Positions 24,401 to 35,193 of a DNA stretch of 64,000 nt are shown here, piece after piece. The stretch is from NCBI GenBank assembly GCA_964030475.1, contig CAXIPT010000004.1, positions 6,040,503 through 6,104,502 of the forward strand. Reading direction: 5' to 3'. Made by a program: the position numbers and the translations under genes. The notes beneath the pieces were generated by a model. It worked only from the letters and a program-made list of their open reading frames with translations. It did not search any database and was not told the DNA's origin. Source of the DNA: Tethya wilhelma (Eukaryota; Porifera; Demospongiae; Tethyida; Tethyidae). Positions within the stretch are counted from its first letter, which is position 1, and each line of letters starts with the position of its first letter.

Positions 24401-26428
24401 AACCAATTCATTTCTCAGACTGGAAGGGCAAGGTGTGGCAGGAGCACTTCTCCGCAAGGGAGGACATGAACTGCAAAGTCTCTGTGATACAGTTATTGCC
24501 AATGGGAAACCACTAGAAGGAGAAAAGGTGGTTGTGACAAAAAGCACTGGAAAACTGAAATGCAAAATGATATTTCACATTAACTTTGAAGGTAAAGAAA
24601 TGAAGAGTTTTGTGAAAGTAATAGCAAATTGTTTGAAGAAGGCTGAAAAAAATATGTATAAATCGATTTCATTCCCAGCAATTGGCACTGGTACACATGG
24701 GTACCCACCTCAAGAAGCTGCTGCTGGCATGATGAAAGCTATTGAGCAATTCTCAGCTTCAAATCCTCAACATGTCAAGCATGTCCGACTAGTTTTGTAT
24801 CAACCAAGTGCTTATCAAGAGTTTCTTTCTAAGTTTCGCAATCCAGCACAACCAGGCTTATGGCAACGTTTTGTAAATTATGCAACAATGTCATCAGCTC
24901 CAACATGGGAATCAGTAAAATCTGAGGAATCTGACACATTGCCAATGTTCACTGCTGAAGATGAGGAGTTTGAGACAAAAGAACTCACTATCATGATATA
25001 TGGTGATAATCAGGAAAACATCAAGGTGGTTGAGAAAGAAATATATTCCCTGATTGATGAGAATTTAACCACTGTACATGTAGATGATCCTTACACTGGT
25101 CAACTTTCACAAGAACAAAGCTTTACTCTTACAAAAAAGGGAAAAGAACTGAAAGTACAAGTGGAGATTGATCAAGAATTGAATCGAATCACTTTAAAGG
25201 GTGATAAAGCAGATATTTTCCAAATGAAGAGTTATGTAATCAAATCATTTGCACAGTTTGAAAAAAGCGCCAGTCGTAAAAGAGAGGCAGAACAGCTTTA
25301 TAAAACTATTAAATGGAAAAGAATGGACTCAAATGACAGTGAATACTTCGATATGGAAACAAATTATGAGATAGAAATGGCCTCTCAGAACCAACAGCCT
25401 ACTTACACTCATAAGGACCATACACAATGCTTTACTGTCGATTTCTCCAAGCTTGAGGTGACAGACCACAATGCTGGAAATGGTATTCAAAAAGTTGAAC
25501 GATGTGATCTCATAAAACTGTTGCAGCAAGGTAAGGTCACTATCACTGTATGCATGCATTTTCAAATGCGCAAAAAAATAAATGTTTGCTCAAATTTCTT
25601 GCATTATATACTTTCACAGGTGAGAGACCGAAGACCTGGGATCAAATGCCTATAGATACAAACACAGGGGTTGAAGTTACTGTTCATTTGGTTGACTTAA
25701 AGCCAACAGACAAAGAGTATTTGGAAGTAAACAAACTGTTTGACTCAACCATGATACAAGTGGCTACAAATCCACCTGCCAGACATCCTTCAACAAGGAA
25801 TCCTGCATTAAACCAATTGCAAGTCAGTTTAGGTGCTATTAGTTATGGAAACAGTAATTCCTATTCTATTATTGTCAGCATACAAAGAATACAAAACCCA
25901 GTACTATTTAACCAGTATATTGCCAGAAAAAAAGAAACAGACAAACGAAGTCCTGGTGGTTCACAGACAAGTGAACGCCGTTTATTCCACGGAACAGCAC
26001 AAGCTACATGCCAAAAAATTAACCAGGATGGATTTAATCGAAGCTACTCAGGAAAAAATGGTAAGGATTGTGTGTAATTACACAGTACATGCAGCATGCA
26101 TGGAAAATATATTGTTATTATATATATAATAATCATTTTTGTAGCAACTGTGTATGGCAAAGGCGTGTATTTTGCAAGAGACGCTAGCTACTCAGCAAGA
26201 GACCAGTATTCACCACCAGACATGAATGGATACAAGTACATATATGTGGCAAGAGTCATAACTGGAGAGTTTATAGTTGGAAACAGCGGTATGATTGATG
26301 CACCCACCAAGCCTGATGGTTCTAAGTATGACTCGGTTGTAGACAATGTTCAAAGGCCTCAGGTATTCGTGGTATTTCAAGATGCTGTCGTATATCCTGA
26401 GTACTTGATAACTTTTGCTCAAAATTAA
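15430..26428 (+). CDS. PARP14-like macro-domain mono-ADP-ribosyltransferase, copy B, lacking exons 1-2
   Basis: Eight exons match exons 3-10 of copy A: 15430-15708, 16103-16375, 16474-16710, 21136-23522, 23602-23823, 23916-25530, 25620-26060, 26145-26428. All are open and in phase, giving about 1912 codons. It holds three RRM-like modules, KH-like repeats, macro 1-3, WWE and a PARP domain with triad H (FHGTAQ), Y (GVYFARD) and V (QVFVVFQD), again a mono-ADP-ribosyltransferase pattern. Macro 1 reads GGVAFAIS where A and C read GGVAGAIS. Similarity to copy A extends through short introns and starts abruptly at 15358, so the Gly/Arg-rich exon, RRM1 exon and promoter were never copied. The true start is unknown. 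Options are an internal ATG, a new 5' exon, or splicing from copy A's exon 2, which has the same phase. A 4.1-kb nest of MITEs fills the intron between 16710 and 21136. No disabling lesion was found. Confidence 0.8.
17348..17748. mobile_element. M2 MITE, complete hairpin copy
   Basis: Inverted arms of about 105 bp begin ACAAGTAGCAAAAATTTC and end GAAATTTTTGCTACTTGT. Each contains GTGTAGGAATGGGCAGTGC, AAAAGTATTGGAACAAGG and CACATGACTACTTCAT. The 190-bp middle is variable between copies. There is no open reading frame. Other complete copies are at 27516-27869, 38409-38811, 39399-39806 and 41427-41826. Confidence 0.9.
18362..19433. mobile_element. M3 element, 1.07 kb with 37-bp terminal repeats
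   Basis: The left terminus TGTGACCGAATTTTGGAAAA and the reverse complement of the right terminus agree over about 37 bp with one mismatch. It interrupts an M2 arm: the M2 sequence stops after TTTCAAAAAAA and resumes with AATAAGCAGTG, so the insertion is certain. Inside is a 135-codon frame starting at 19122 and a possible short exon ending AAGGAG before GTAAGTAAG at 18747. I recognise no domain in either. It could be a non-autonomous element or one carrying a captured fragment. Confidence 0.8.
19718..20438. mobile_element. M4 element with CATTGCCAGAAAT termini
   Basis: A 13-bp inverted repeat (CATTGCCAGAAAT and its reverse complement ending at 20438) bounds 721 bp. It splits an M2 copy between CACATGA and CTACTTCAT, and rejoining those two pieces restores the usual M2 sequence, which marks the insertion. 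An internal direct repeat, TGGAATATTCTGAGA, occurs at about 20020 and 20227. No coding capacity was recognised. Confidence 0.7.
20972..21085. repeat. Solitary right arm of an M2 MITE
   Basis: One arm of the M2 family (GTAGTCATGTGCCAAAATTG through TCCAATACTTTTTATCGCAC to GAAATTTTTACTATT) lies just before exon 6 of PARP copy B. It has no partner arm directly upstream. It is the remainder of an element broken by later insertions. Confidence 0.7.
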
Positions 26429-26714
26429 ACCCTTATAGATAATCATCATAACAATTTCTTATACCCAGCCTACTATAATTGTACAAGTTGAATGTACAAT
26501 ATGACTGTGCATGTTGACATTGTTACAGTAGACTAGTAGACTTTGTATGACATTGTGTGCATGTGTGATAGAATCTAATATATAGTAGTATGCTGAATAT
26601 GTATTATTGTCCACAAGAGTTATATAGTTAGATAGTTTTACTATACCTTATTGTTATTGTCAGTGTATACATATTTTAGTCTTTTGGATACGTAACAATG
26701 AAATAATAGTTTAC
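26429..26714. other. 3' flank of PARP copy B
   Basis: AT-rich sequence between the copy B stop and the converging gene remnant. It contains several AATATA stretches but no clear AATAAA in a decisive place. The comparable stretch after copy A (14298-14498) shares short blocks. Nothing else is seen. Confidence 0.3.
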
Positions 26715-27342
26715 TCAAGGAATATAAAACTTAACAGAAAGTTTTTTGATCTCACCATGTACTGCATCCACTGGGAATAACGTACCATCGATGGGTACCA
26801 TATCTATAGCTTGAAAATTTGCATTGAGCTTTGACCTATTGAATAGATGACAAAATATAAGTGGCAATAAAATCTTTAGTAGGTTTATACTTACAAAGTC
26901 CAAAGTTTGATCCATCAAGTTTGCATTGGCACAATGTTATTGGTCCAATTTCAGTGAACTGGAGACACATCTTCATTGACCATTTACTAGCTCTCATCGA
27001 CACGGTGACTCCATTGATAATTTTAAAATAAACAGTACACATCCTCATCACCTGTGTATTATACCAGGGAATGGAGTGTGATGAAAGCTCCTCTACAGTG
27101 TCTACACTCATTATCATTATCAAAACAATACATTAATAATAGTGAAACACATGCAGAAAAAACCCCCAAATATTTGAAATATGCGTGGTATGTATAAAAA
27201 TTATGTGTAGCATAATATGCTCACCAATAATTATGAACCAGTCTTCTCTCAACAGCTCTTTCTCCTTGTCCACTCATTGCTACTACTCTGAAAATGTAAG
27301 ACCCTTTAGAGATGTTTGAGTAGACCACTGATTCAGATGAAC
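26715..27342 (-). pseudogene. Second, decayed copy of the convergent Ig-like gene tail
   Basis: This matches the remnant at 14499-15150 in order and orientation: segments ending with KLSVKFYIP, containing CQCKLDGSNFGLC, and containing the SKGSYIFRV-type exon (upper limit 27342). Compared with the first copy, the terminal exon has an in-frame TAG right after its conserved FKL and the middle exon is frameshifted at its start. The fourth, most upstream exon is absent. It was carried along with the PARP unit by duplication and is non-functional. Confidence 0.6.
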
Positions 27343-27515
27343 CTAATGACAAATCAAGAGGGGAAAAAATTTTTATCTCATAGAATTGTACCAGTACAAT
27401 ATTGGGTTTGCTTTATTTGTAGCAACTATCACTAGAGTCAAGATCTTAGTTGTATAGGCACATGCCATGACTGATAGTCTGACACTACACTCAGCATCAT
27501 GTGACTTTTATATTT

Positions 27516-27869
27516 ACAAGTAGTAAAAATTTTGAAAAAATAAGCAGTGTAGGAATGGGCAGTGCTATAAAAAGAAATGAAACAAGGAAAGTCTCAGAAT
27601 TTCGGCACATGACTACTTCATTTCATTAGTCAATTCCAGACTAAAGTTTGATTTATGAATCCCATGGATTATGAGTCAGTCAATTGGCTCAATTATTAGT
27701 TGCATCATTCAAGTGAATCCTTTGCTAGTTTAGCAAATGTTTATGAGGGTTTGGCACAAAAAAATGAAGTAGTCATGTGCCGAAATTCTGAGACTTTCCT
27801 TGTTTCATTTCTTTTTATAGCACTGCCCATTCCTACACTGCTTATTTTTTCAAAATTTTTACTACTTGT
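27516..27869. mobile_element. M2 MITE, complete copy
   Basis: Arms begin ACAAGTAGTAAAAATTTTG and end ACTACTTGT, with the family blocks GTGTAGGAATGGGCAGTGC and CACATGACTACTTCAT in each. At 354 bp it is somewhat shorter than its relatives. It abuts a reversed M1 arm at 27870. Confidence 0.85.
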
Positions 27870-28202
27870 TCATTCACTTTTTTCAACACTATAAGGTGCT
27901 TAATTGCATGGAGAGACTGGTTAGTCTCTACAAAAAGCAAAAGTGTTTGCAGCACTAGATGCGCATGCGCATTATATGCTGGCAAACCACGTGGTCTATT
28001 GACGACCTTTACCTGCATCAAAATGGCTAAATAAAAAGTACAGTATTTTATACCCGTGTTTCAAAGCTTCCTAGATTTTCTTTGCTGAACATTTTTGGCA
28101 ACAAACAAGTACAAAAGGACGTACTACGGATGAAATGAAGTCTCACTATACAGTCAAAGTTGGTTCAATGCCTTTTGTTTGTCTGGAAATCGCGTTCAAG
28201 TA
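27870..28202. mobile_element. M1 MITE, part left of the pogo insertion
   Basis: A reversed M1 arm (TTCATTCACTTTTTTCAACA, a GCGCATGCGC palindrome at 27961, then GTTCAAGTA) that continues on the other side of the pogo element at 34457. The intact M1 sequence TTCAAGTAAGTCAG is recovered by deleting the transposon and one TA. Confidence 0.85.
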
Positions 28203-28579
28203 GAGTAAGTTACCTATAATCGGTAAGCACCTAAATTCGGCGACGCTTTCAACGTTCTGTATGCACAGGCCTCAGCTCAGCACACACCTGACAGAAGGTC
28301 TATATTTGACTTATCTGTGCACCAAGTCTGATTCGCTCCTCGTCCTCTTCTCACAACGTTACGTGCACAAAAAGCGAATTTATCGAAATTACGGAAGATC
28401 GTCCAATATCATTGAATTTCGATCGATGGCGTTTAATCTGCTACAAGAGCTGCTGCGAGTCAGTTAGTTGTTGCTACATATAGGGTAGTCTGTCCACATT
28501 ATTCACCAGAATTAGCAGTGCCAGAACTGTAGATCTTTGTACTGCAGCTACGAGTAAGTTGAGGTCACTCACGTGATCA
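28203..28579. repeat. Left terminal inverted repeat of the pogo element
   Basis: Reverse complement of 34080-34456 with only a few mismatches. Each arm holds a 68-codon open frame reading toward the element interior. The frames are the same because the arms are copies, so they are not counted as genes. Confidence 0.9.
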
Positions 28580-28969
28580 TTTTTCGTGGCACCGCCCATC
28601 AAATTATTACACGTATACACAGTACAAACATGAACTCACATAGCCTCCACTATGTATATCTCTCATGCATATACACAATGTCAAGCTATTATTTAGACTA
28701 CCATTATATTTTTCAATATTAAAGTTGACTACAAATCAAATATTGTAGCAACCACACTGTGTAGAGCTAGTCAAAACTCTAGGTAGGATGTACAGTGACA
28801 TAATACACAGGTACAGATGGAACTAACAGCAGCAGACATATTATGTAATTATACAATACAAATTCTTAGGAAGGTACTACTATCAAAACAACAACTAGCT
28901 ACAGTAACAAATGCTAGCTTGAATGGAAATCAAAGTGCATAAGGAATAAGGAAAAGACGGATGTTCTGT

Positions 28970-31900
28970 TTATTTAAACTGACAGCAATCACAAATGTAG
29001 TCCAGATCTGGGGCACACCTAGGAGACACAGTGACACATACACAGTGAAACCAATGAGAGCAGGTTTTACACTGAAGCCACTTAAATGCTCTGGGGTGGC
29101 AACACTGTCGAGATTCACATTCAGACAACTCTGTATCAATAAATAAACAGTTCACAATCACTGGACACCTATGCACACAGTATACACAATTCAATTTCTA
29201 CTAACTGTGAGCTCCTATCTCTGTAATTGTTGCAGCTCTCCTTGATTCAGGGTCTACAACCTCTGAAGTTTTGGCAGTCTTTGCACCTCCAGTACCAGTA
29301 CGAGTTGCTCTCTTCAATCTGGGGTCTACAACCTCTGAAGTTTCGGCAGTCTTTGTGCCTGCATAACCATTATATAGACATGACCGTGTACACACATACG
29401 GGTAATTCCATGCCAAATCAACACGAAAAAATGAGCACCCTCACAGAATTCAACAAAACTTAAGATATACATACCTTACCACAAGTTATTAAACCACACC
29501 TAATTTGGGCATCATATGTTGTATGCCTTCTCACTTATAAGCCTCGGAAATTGACCATTTTTCAATGACGTTGACCCATTTATTAGCAAATAACTAATGC
29601 TCTGATTGTTTTCAGCTATTGAGGCTGGTACCATTGTACTCGGGATGAAATTTTGCTTCAGATGATTCATTTGAAGTGGACGGTCAGGTATAGACAAAAA
29701 TTTTACACTTAGAACCATTTGGTTACTTCCCACTTCTTGGTATCTTGGAACCAGTTTGCCTAATTCAGTTTTCTGTCTTTCAGATTGTTTAGAAATAGCA
29801 ATATCTCAATTCCCTAATTTTTTTTTTGGTGTTTCTATAAAGTGAGTATATCTTCTCACGTAACACTTGCAATCCTACATCAGAGTCCTTAAGTGATTCA
29901 TTTTCTAACTTCAATTCAACAATCTCCCAACAAAGGTGATCATTAACACTTTCAAGAGTACTCAGTGTCAGAAGTGGAATAGGAATTATCAACTTTCCCT
30001 CTGGCAACAAAAATTTGAGGAAATTGATACTCTTCATTTAGAAACTGTAATAGCTTCGTGTCTAGCTAAACTAGTTGGTAATTTCTTAATTTTTGTTTTT
30101 TGAGCCGAATACGTTTCACACTCTAAGTTATAGCTTTGACGGTCGGAGGTTGGTTAGATGGCCACTTATCATCAAGAAAACACAATAACCATCTTGTTAG
30201 TGTTGCAAAAGTACACTTGGAATGTCTATACATAAAACATAATAGACCATTTCATCTGAAACAGTTGGCTTAGTCCACTCTCTGATATCAATGTAGCATG
30301 CTTCAATTCATCAGTATAGGCCCATAGGATGATATGGTATCAACTTTTGTAATGAGCCTCCAATTGTTGTAGCCATATTTCTAGGATATATAATATTATA
30401 TATATAGTTATAAGATTACCATGATCAACTTTGCTCTTAATACATAGCAGCAATGTAGCAACTGATATCGCCCACTAGAACATGTGTGGGTTCCCAATTA
30501 ATGGTTTCTAAATTACCTAGTATTCGACAGCAAAAAGTTCGTAACATACTCATTCCTAGTACCATAGGCGATTCTTTATCTAATGTTCACTTTTTGGACT
30601 TAGAAGATTTTCACGTCAACATAACTAACTTGGAAATAGTCGTCACAATTAAGTGCGTTCATAGCTATAGGCATTGGCCATAATTTGTTATACAGCTATT
30701 TAGGTCAAGGAAACTTGATCTATCACTGCTAAATGAAGTTTCAGCAGTCTTTGCACCTCCAGTACCAGTACGAGTTGCTCTCTTCAATCTGGAGTCTACA
30801 ACCTCTGAAGTTTTGCCAGTCTTTGTACCTGCATAATATAACCATTATACATGAACATGTACACACATACACTAATTATAGCACACCACAGAAATGCAAG
30901 TAAACACTCACCTCCAGTCTTTGCACCTCCAGTACCAGTACGAGTTGCTCTCTTCGATCTGGGGTCTACAACCTCCGATTCAGAAGTATCGGCAGTCTTT
31001 GCACCTCCTGGCCCAGTACCAGTACAAGTTGCTCTCTTCGATCTGGGGTCTGCAACCTCTGAAGTTTCGGCAGTCTTTGTGCCTGCATAATAACCATTAT
31101 ACATGAACGTGTACACACATACACTAATTATAGCACACCACAGAAATGTAAGTAAACACTCACCTCCAGTCTTTGCACCTCCAGTACCAGTACGAGTTGC
31201 TCTCTTCGATCTGGGGTCTACAACCTCTGATTCAGAAGTATCGGCAGTCTTTGCACCTCCAGTACCAGTACGAGTTGCTCTCTTCGATCTGGGGTCTGAA
31301 GTTTGGGCAGTCTTTGTGCCTGCATAATTATACATGACTGTGTACACACATACACTAATTATAGCACACCACAGAAATGCAAATAAACACTCACCTCCAG
31401 TCTTTGCACCTCCAGTACCAGTACGAGTTGCTCTCTTCGATCTGGGGTCTACAACCTCTGAAGTTTCGGCAGTCTTTGCATCTTCAGTACCGGTACGAGT
31501 TGCTCTCTTCAATCTGGGGTCTACAACCTCTGAAGTTTCAGCAGTCTTTGCACCTCCTAGCCCAGTACCAGTACGAGTTGCTCTCTTCAATCTACAGTCT
31601 ACAACCTCTGAAGTTTTGGCAGTCTTTGTACCTGCATAATAACCATTATACAATGTACACATGAACGTGTACACACATACACCAATTATAGCACACCACA
31701 GAAATGCAAGTAAACACTCACCTCCAGTCTTTGCACCTCCAGTACCAGTACGAGTTGCTCTCTTCGATCTGGGGTCTACAACCTCTGAAGTTTCAGCAGT
31801 CTTTGTACCTGCATAATAACACACACACACATACTAATTACAGCACACCATATAAATACAAGTAAATATTTACCTCCAGTCTTTGAACCTCGAGCTGAAA

Positions 31901-34038
31901 TTGTGAGAAGAGAACTGGTGAGAGGGCTTCTGTCTACATCTTCATCAACACCCAAAGAGAATCTGGTTTCTTATAATTATGACAAGAACACGAACTATTT
32001 TCAAAATTGAGTAATAGACTGCATGTACTTTACATTACATACCATCTTCATAAATTGAGTGCAGGAATGAGTCATTCAGCCACTCTAAGTCGGTTGAATT
32101 GGACACCTCATCAGCTGGAGATGGTACTTGGTCAGGATAGTAAGTCTTTAACCAAAGATTGTACCGCTCATCACATTGCAAATCGTAACCTTCCTCCAAT
32201 CTTTGCATAAACTTAGCATCTTCTTGCTCAGTGAATATGACCATAGGGCTTGCAGACAGTGAGGTAGTTTCTGTACAAGTAACAAAAAGGCAAGGTAAAC
32301 AAGCAAAATCAAATTTCAGACCTCAAAACAGCAGTTACAGGTATATACACTATTAACTGATCAAACCACAAAAGTCTCACTGGTTACATAATGTTCTTTC
32401 AAAAAACAATTATAGGATGCTTACTGGAATTCGATTTCACTCCTTTTTTCTTCATGGCTTTCTTTTCTTCTCTTTCTTGTTTCCGCTTTTCCTTTAGCTC
32501 TTGTTTTTCTCTTTTCAGTCTCTCTTTTTCTTCCATCTGCTTTCTGTTCTCAACACTGGTCAGAACTCTTGCACAGGTTTTTTCATAATTAACCGGTGGC
32601 TTCAGTTCAGGACGGGAGTCACGGAAAAACTTTGAAATAACCGACTCATGTGCAGGGACCTCTCCCATAAGAAGATTAGACAGGGACTCTTCAGAAGATG
32701 AAGTACATAATTCAAAATGTGAGTCACTGTTTCGAGCGACTGAGCGACTCTTTTTGGTGCTGGGCTCAAAAGAGGAATATATGGTAGCCCCGTGCATTCA
32801 GTAAGACTCTTAATTGAATCCACTGTTTTCACAGCAGATCGATTGAATGGGAAAACTCCTGTAGTGTGGAAAGCACCAATCGCATTAGGAATTGTCATTG
32901 CTTGACCCCAAGCTTTACTGAACACCTGCATAAAGGAATAATCAGTTAAAAGTTCTCCAGGGTGCTTTCTTAGAAATTCTTGACAGGCCTGGTTCCAATA
33001 TGTCTTCATGGGACCAAATATTCCCTTATCAAGGGGTTGAACGAGGTGTGTTGTATTTGGAGGTAGACAAAAAACAATAACTTTTTCATGAGCTGCTTTA
33101 GTAACAAAATCAATGCTATAGTGAGTAGAATGTCCATCGAGAAGAAGTAACAGTGGCCTTGCTGGTGGCGCATGTATAAGAAAATGATTGGTAAACCAAT
33201 TATTGAAAATCTCGGTGTCCATCCATCCCCGATCACTCAGGCCGTACATTGTACCCGGTACTTCTCCTTTAGTTATACCCTGAGGCAACGACTTCCTTTT
33301 GAAAATAACCAATGGTGGTATGTAATAACCAGCAGCATTGCAACAAGCTAAAACAGTAATCTGCTTCTTGTTACCTGTGGTAACTGTACGAGGATGTTTT
33401 TGACCTTTTACGGCAACTACAGAGGGCGGAGTATGTTCTAGTGATAGTCCGGTTTCATCACAATTGAATATACATGACGGAGCATCAAACAAATCATACT
33501 CATCAAGAGTTCTTTCAAGCACATCAAAATATTTATCCATGACTACTGGATCTGTAGCCATGAATCGTGCATATGAGAGCTTCTCAGCAGAGCGTATGCA
33601 AAGATGGGGATGACGTTTTCTGAAAGACTCCCACCAGCCATTGGTGACACTTCTCTGAATTCCTTTCGACAACAGAACTTCTTCGACTACGGCCAATACT
33701 TCCTTTTTAGATCTTGCAAACCCCATGGTTGCAGCACCACCAAGAAAAGTAACAAGTTCAGCTTCTTCGCTATCCGAAAGGTAGCGGCTTGGGCCACTGT
33801 GTGACCCAAATCTCACTCTTCCAGACACTCTATCTGCTAAGGTAGAGTACGGAATTCCATAGGTAGCAGAGGATTCAGTGATTGACAGGCGACCTTCTTT
33901 CACAGCAAAATAGGCACGTTTCATTTGATCTTCCGACCAGGTTTTGTAGTTTACAGGTCTCTGTTGAACAAGAGGCAGAGTGGAAGCTTGACTTCGCACC
34001 CTATAAGTCCTATCTCGCAGCGATATCATTGCAGCCAT
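28970..34038 (-). CDS. Pogo/Tigger-like DDE transposase with repeat exons and a C-terminal PHD-like finger
   Basis: Inferred exons: 34038-32425, 32270-32043, 31969-31874, 31808-31722, 31631-31395, 31319-31164, 31082-30912, 30828-about 30735, 29358-29206, 29130-28970. The first exon encodes a Pipsqueak-type helix-turn-helix (about residues 30-75, SATYGIPYSTLADRV), a CENP-B-like DNA-binding helix region (WWESFRKRHP), and a DDE core with D in FNCDETGL, D in LLLDGHSTH and D in QPLDKGIFGP. It cuts and pastes its own element via the terminal repeats. Exon 2 holds the LEEGYDLQCDERYNLWL motif known from C-termini of related invertebrate transposases. Then come repeat exons (TKTAETSEVVDPRSKRATRT) and a last exon with C-x2-C...C-x2-C-SHWFHC...CDCC, PHD-like. 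Near 32740-32770 the frame must shift by one to reach the conserved EKERLKREK basic coiled-coil, so this copy is probably inactive. The start MAAMISL was chosen over an upstream ATG. Confidence 0.75.
29206..31808 (-). repeat. Tandem array of coding repeats in phase-symmetric exons
   Basis: A unit encoding TSEVVDPRSKRATRTGTGGA recurs about a dozen times over exons at 31722-31808, 31395-31631, 31164-31319, 30912-31082, 30735-30828 and 29206-29358. The fully bounded exons are 87, 237, 156, 171 and 153 bp, all multiples of three. The introns between them are also near copies of each other (GTGAGTGTTTACTTGCATTT ... TATGCAG). The array expanded as exon-plus-intron units. Confidence 0.85.
29395..30735. 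other. Long intron segment inside the pogo gene, possible insertion
   Basis: This stretch interrupts the regular exon-intron repeat: the neighbouring introns are only about 80 bp, whereas this one is about 1.4 kb. Short reading frames exist on both strands (for example 29733-29512 minus and 30486-30683 plus), but I recognise no protein family. No matched terminal repeats were found by eye. Confidence 0.35.
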
Positions 34039-34079
34039 GTTACACTTTTTCAAAATCATAAAGCACGTGCAACGAAATT

Positions 34080-34456
34080 TGATCACGTGAGTGACCTCAA
34101 CTTACTCGTAGCTGCAGTACAAAGATCTACAGTTCTGGCACTGCTAATTCTGGTGGATAATGTGGACAGACTACCCTATATGTAGCAACAACTAACTGGC
34201 TCGCAGCAGCTCTTGTAGCAGATTAAACGCCATCGATCGAAATTCAATGATATTGGACGATCTTCCGTAATTTCGATAAATTCGCTTTTTGTGCACGTAA
34301 CGTTGTGAGAAGAGGACGAGGAGCGAATCAGACTTGGTGCACAGATAAGTCAAATATAGACCTTCTGTCAGGTGTGTGCTGAGCTGAGGCCTGTGCATAC
34401 AGAACGTTGAAAGCGTCGCCGAATTTAGGTGCTTACCGATTATAGGTAACTTACTC
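34080..34456. repeat. Right terminal inverted repeat of the pogo element
   Basis: Partner of 28203-28579. The transposase start codon at 34038 lies only about 40 bp inside this arm, so its promoter probably lies within the repeat. Confidence 0.9.
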
Positions 34457-34707
34457 TAAGTCAGTTAGGAAGGGGAAAACAAATTGCACTGTTGTGGCTT
34501 CTCGCCAGCGCTCTCTCCCCAGAGTGCTCTTGGAACTTTCTGCTAGTTTTCTTAGTGTATACAGTAAGAAAACTGTCTGGGGAAGGCTATTAATGTGTTT
34601 GAAGGCTTAGTATTCTTTCCCTGAGAGTTTATAAGCGTGAACATTTTGTACTGTGTCTATGGGACATTCGGCCCATTCCTACTATACGTACTACCGTACG
34701 TATGATA
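34457..34707. mobile_element. M1 MITE, part right of the pogo insertion
   Basis: It continues the reversed M1 arm (AAGTCAGTTAGGAAG, then CAGCGCTCTCTCCCC) to the family terminus ACGTACTACCGTACGTATGA near 34707. Confidence 0.85.
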
Positions 34708-35095
34708 CCTTTTGCTATAGGCTGATTGAACTTGCAATTGTAGCAACTTCACTAGAATCAAGATCTAGTGCATATACACGTTTACGTAGCTCTATCTCTC
34801 TTAGGATACCCCGTTGCAGAACAGACCAGTACAAATATTCATACTTTCCGAACACCATTACAGCTTGAAACAGTCTGTAATGTATTATAGTCTTTGTACA
34901 ATGGTTGTTACTGAAAATACAGTGCATGGGTGCTGGCTACGGTCTTCATCAGGCCAAGCAGGCTTCATGCAAGCAAAACATCATTGCTGTATAGTTGGTT
35001 TACATTATGACAATGTAAATAACAGCACATGCATTGCATGCTGGCTATAACTACAGCTAGCTGTGACTAAAATTGAGTACTTCAGATAGTAATTT

Positions 35096-35193
35096 TACTG
35101 CGCATGCGTAGTAGAACACGAGCGTCTAGCGTTATTCATGATCACTGGTCAGCAATTTGATCAGTGTGACAAAGAGCGTACAAACGCTTTGCC
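35096..35193 (+). promoter_or_regulatory. Proximal promoter of macro-PARP copy C
   Basis: TGCGCATGCG at 35099-35108 and a GCGTTATTCATGATCA block downstream match the promoter of copy A in order and spacing. The site begins 95 bp before the ATG. The sequence between the blocks differs by small insertions, so the conserved parts stand out. Confidence 0.55.

Larger units (their letters stand above)
28203..34456 (-). mobile_element. Pogo-type DNA transposon, 6.25 kb, long terminal inverted repeats
   Basis: The ends begin GAGTAAGTTACCTATAATCG on both sides in opposite orientation. They form arms of about 377 bp (28203-28579 and 34080-34456) that are nearly identical. A TA dinucleotide flanks each end (28201-28202, 34457-34458), and the target, an M1 MITE, reads through perfectly when the element and one TA are removed. 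TA duplication and the D-D-D transposase place it in the Tc1/mariner-pogo superfamily. The minus-strand gene at 28970-34038 fills most of it. Arms this long are unusual for pogo elements. Near identity of the arms implies recent activity, although the transposase frame is broken. Confidence 0.9.

Noticed and set aside
29512..30683. Possible retroelement-like frames in the long pogo intron
   Set aside because: The two opposite-strand frames share a loose IPST-like motif, but I could not tie either to a protein family or find bounding repeats.
30851..31639. Plus-strand frames with repeated PPVPVRVALFDLGSTTSE-like units
   Set aside because: Complement of the transposase repeat exons. The minus strand has consistent splice sites and continuity with the DDE exon, so the plus-strand reading is a shadow.
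28261..34398. Identical 68-codon frames in both arms of the pogo element (28261-28467 plus, 34398-34192 minus)
   Set aside because: They are the same sequence because the arms are inverted copies. No family similarity was seen, and the arm is needed as a transposon end.
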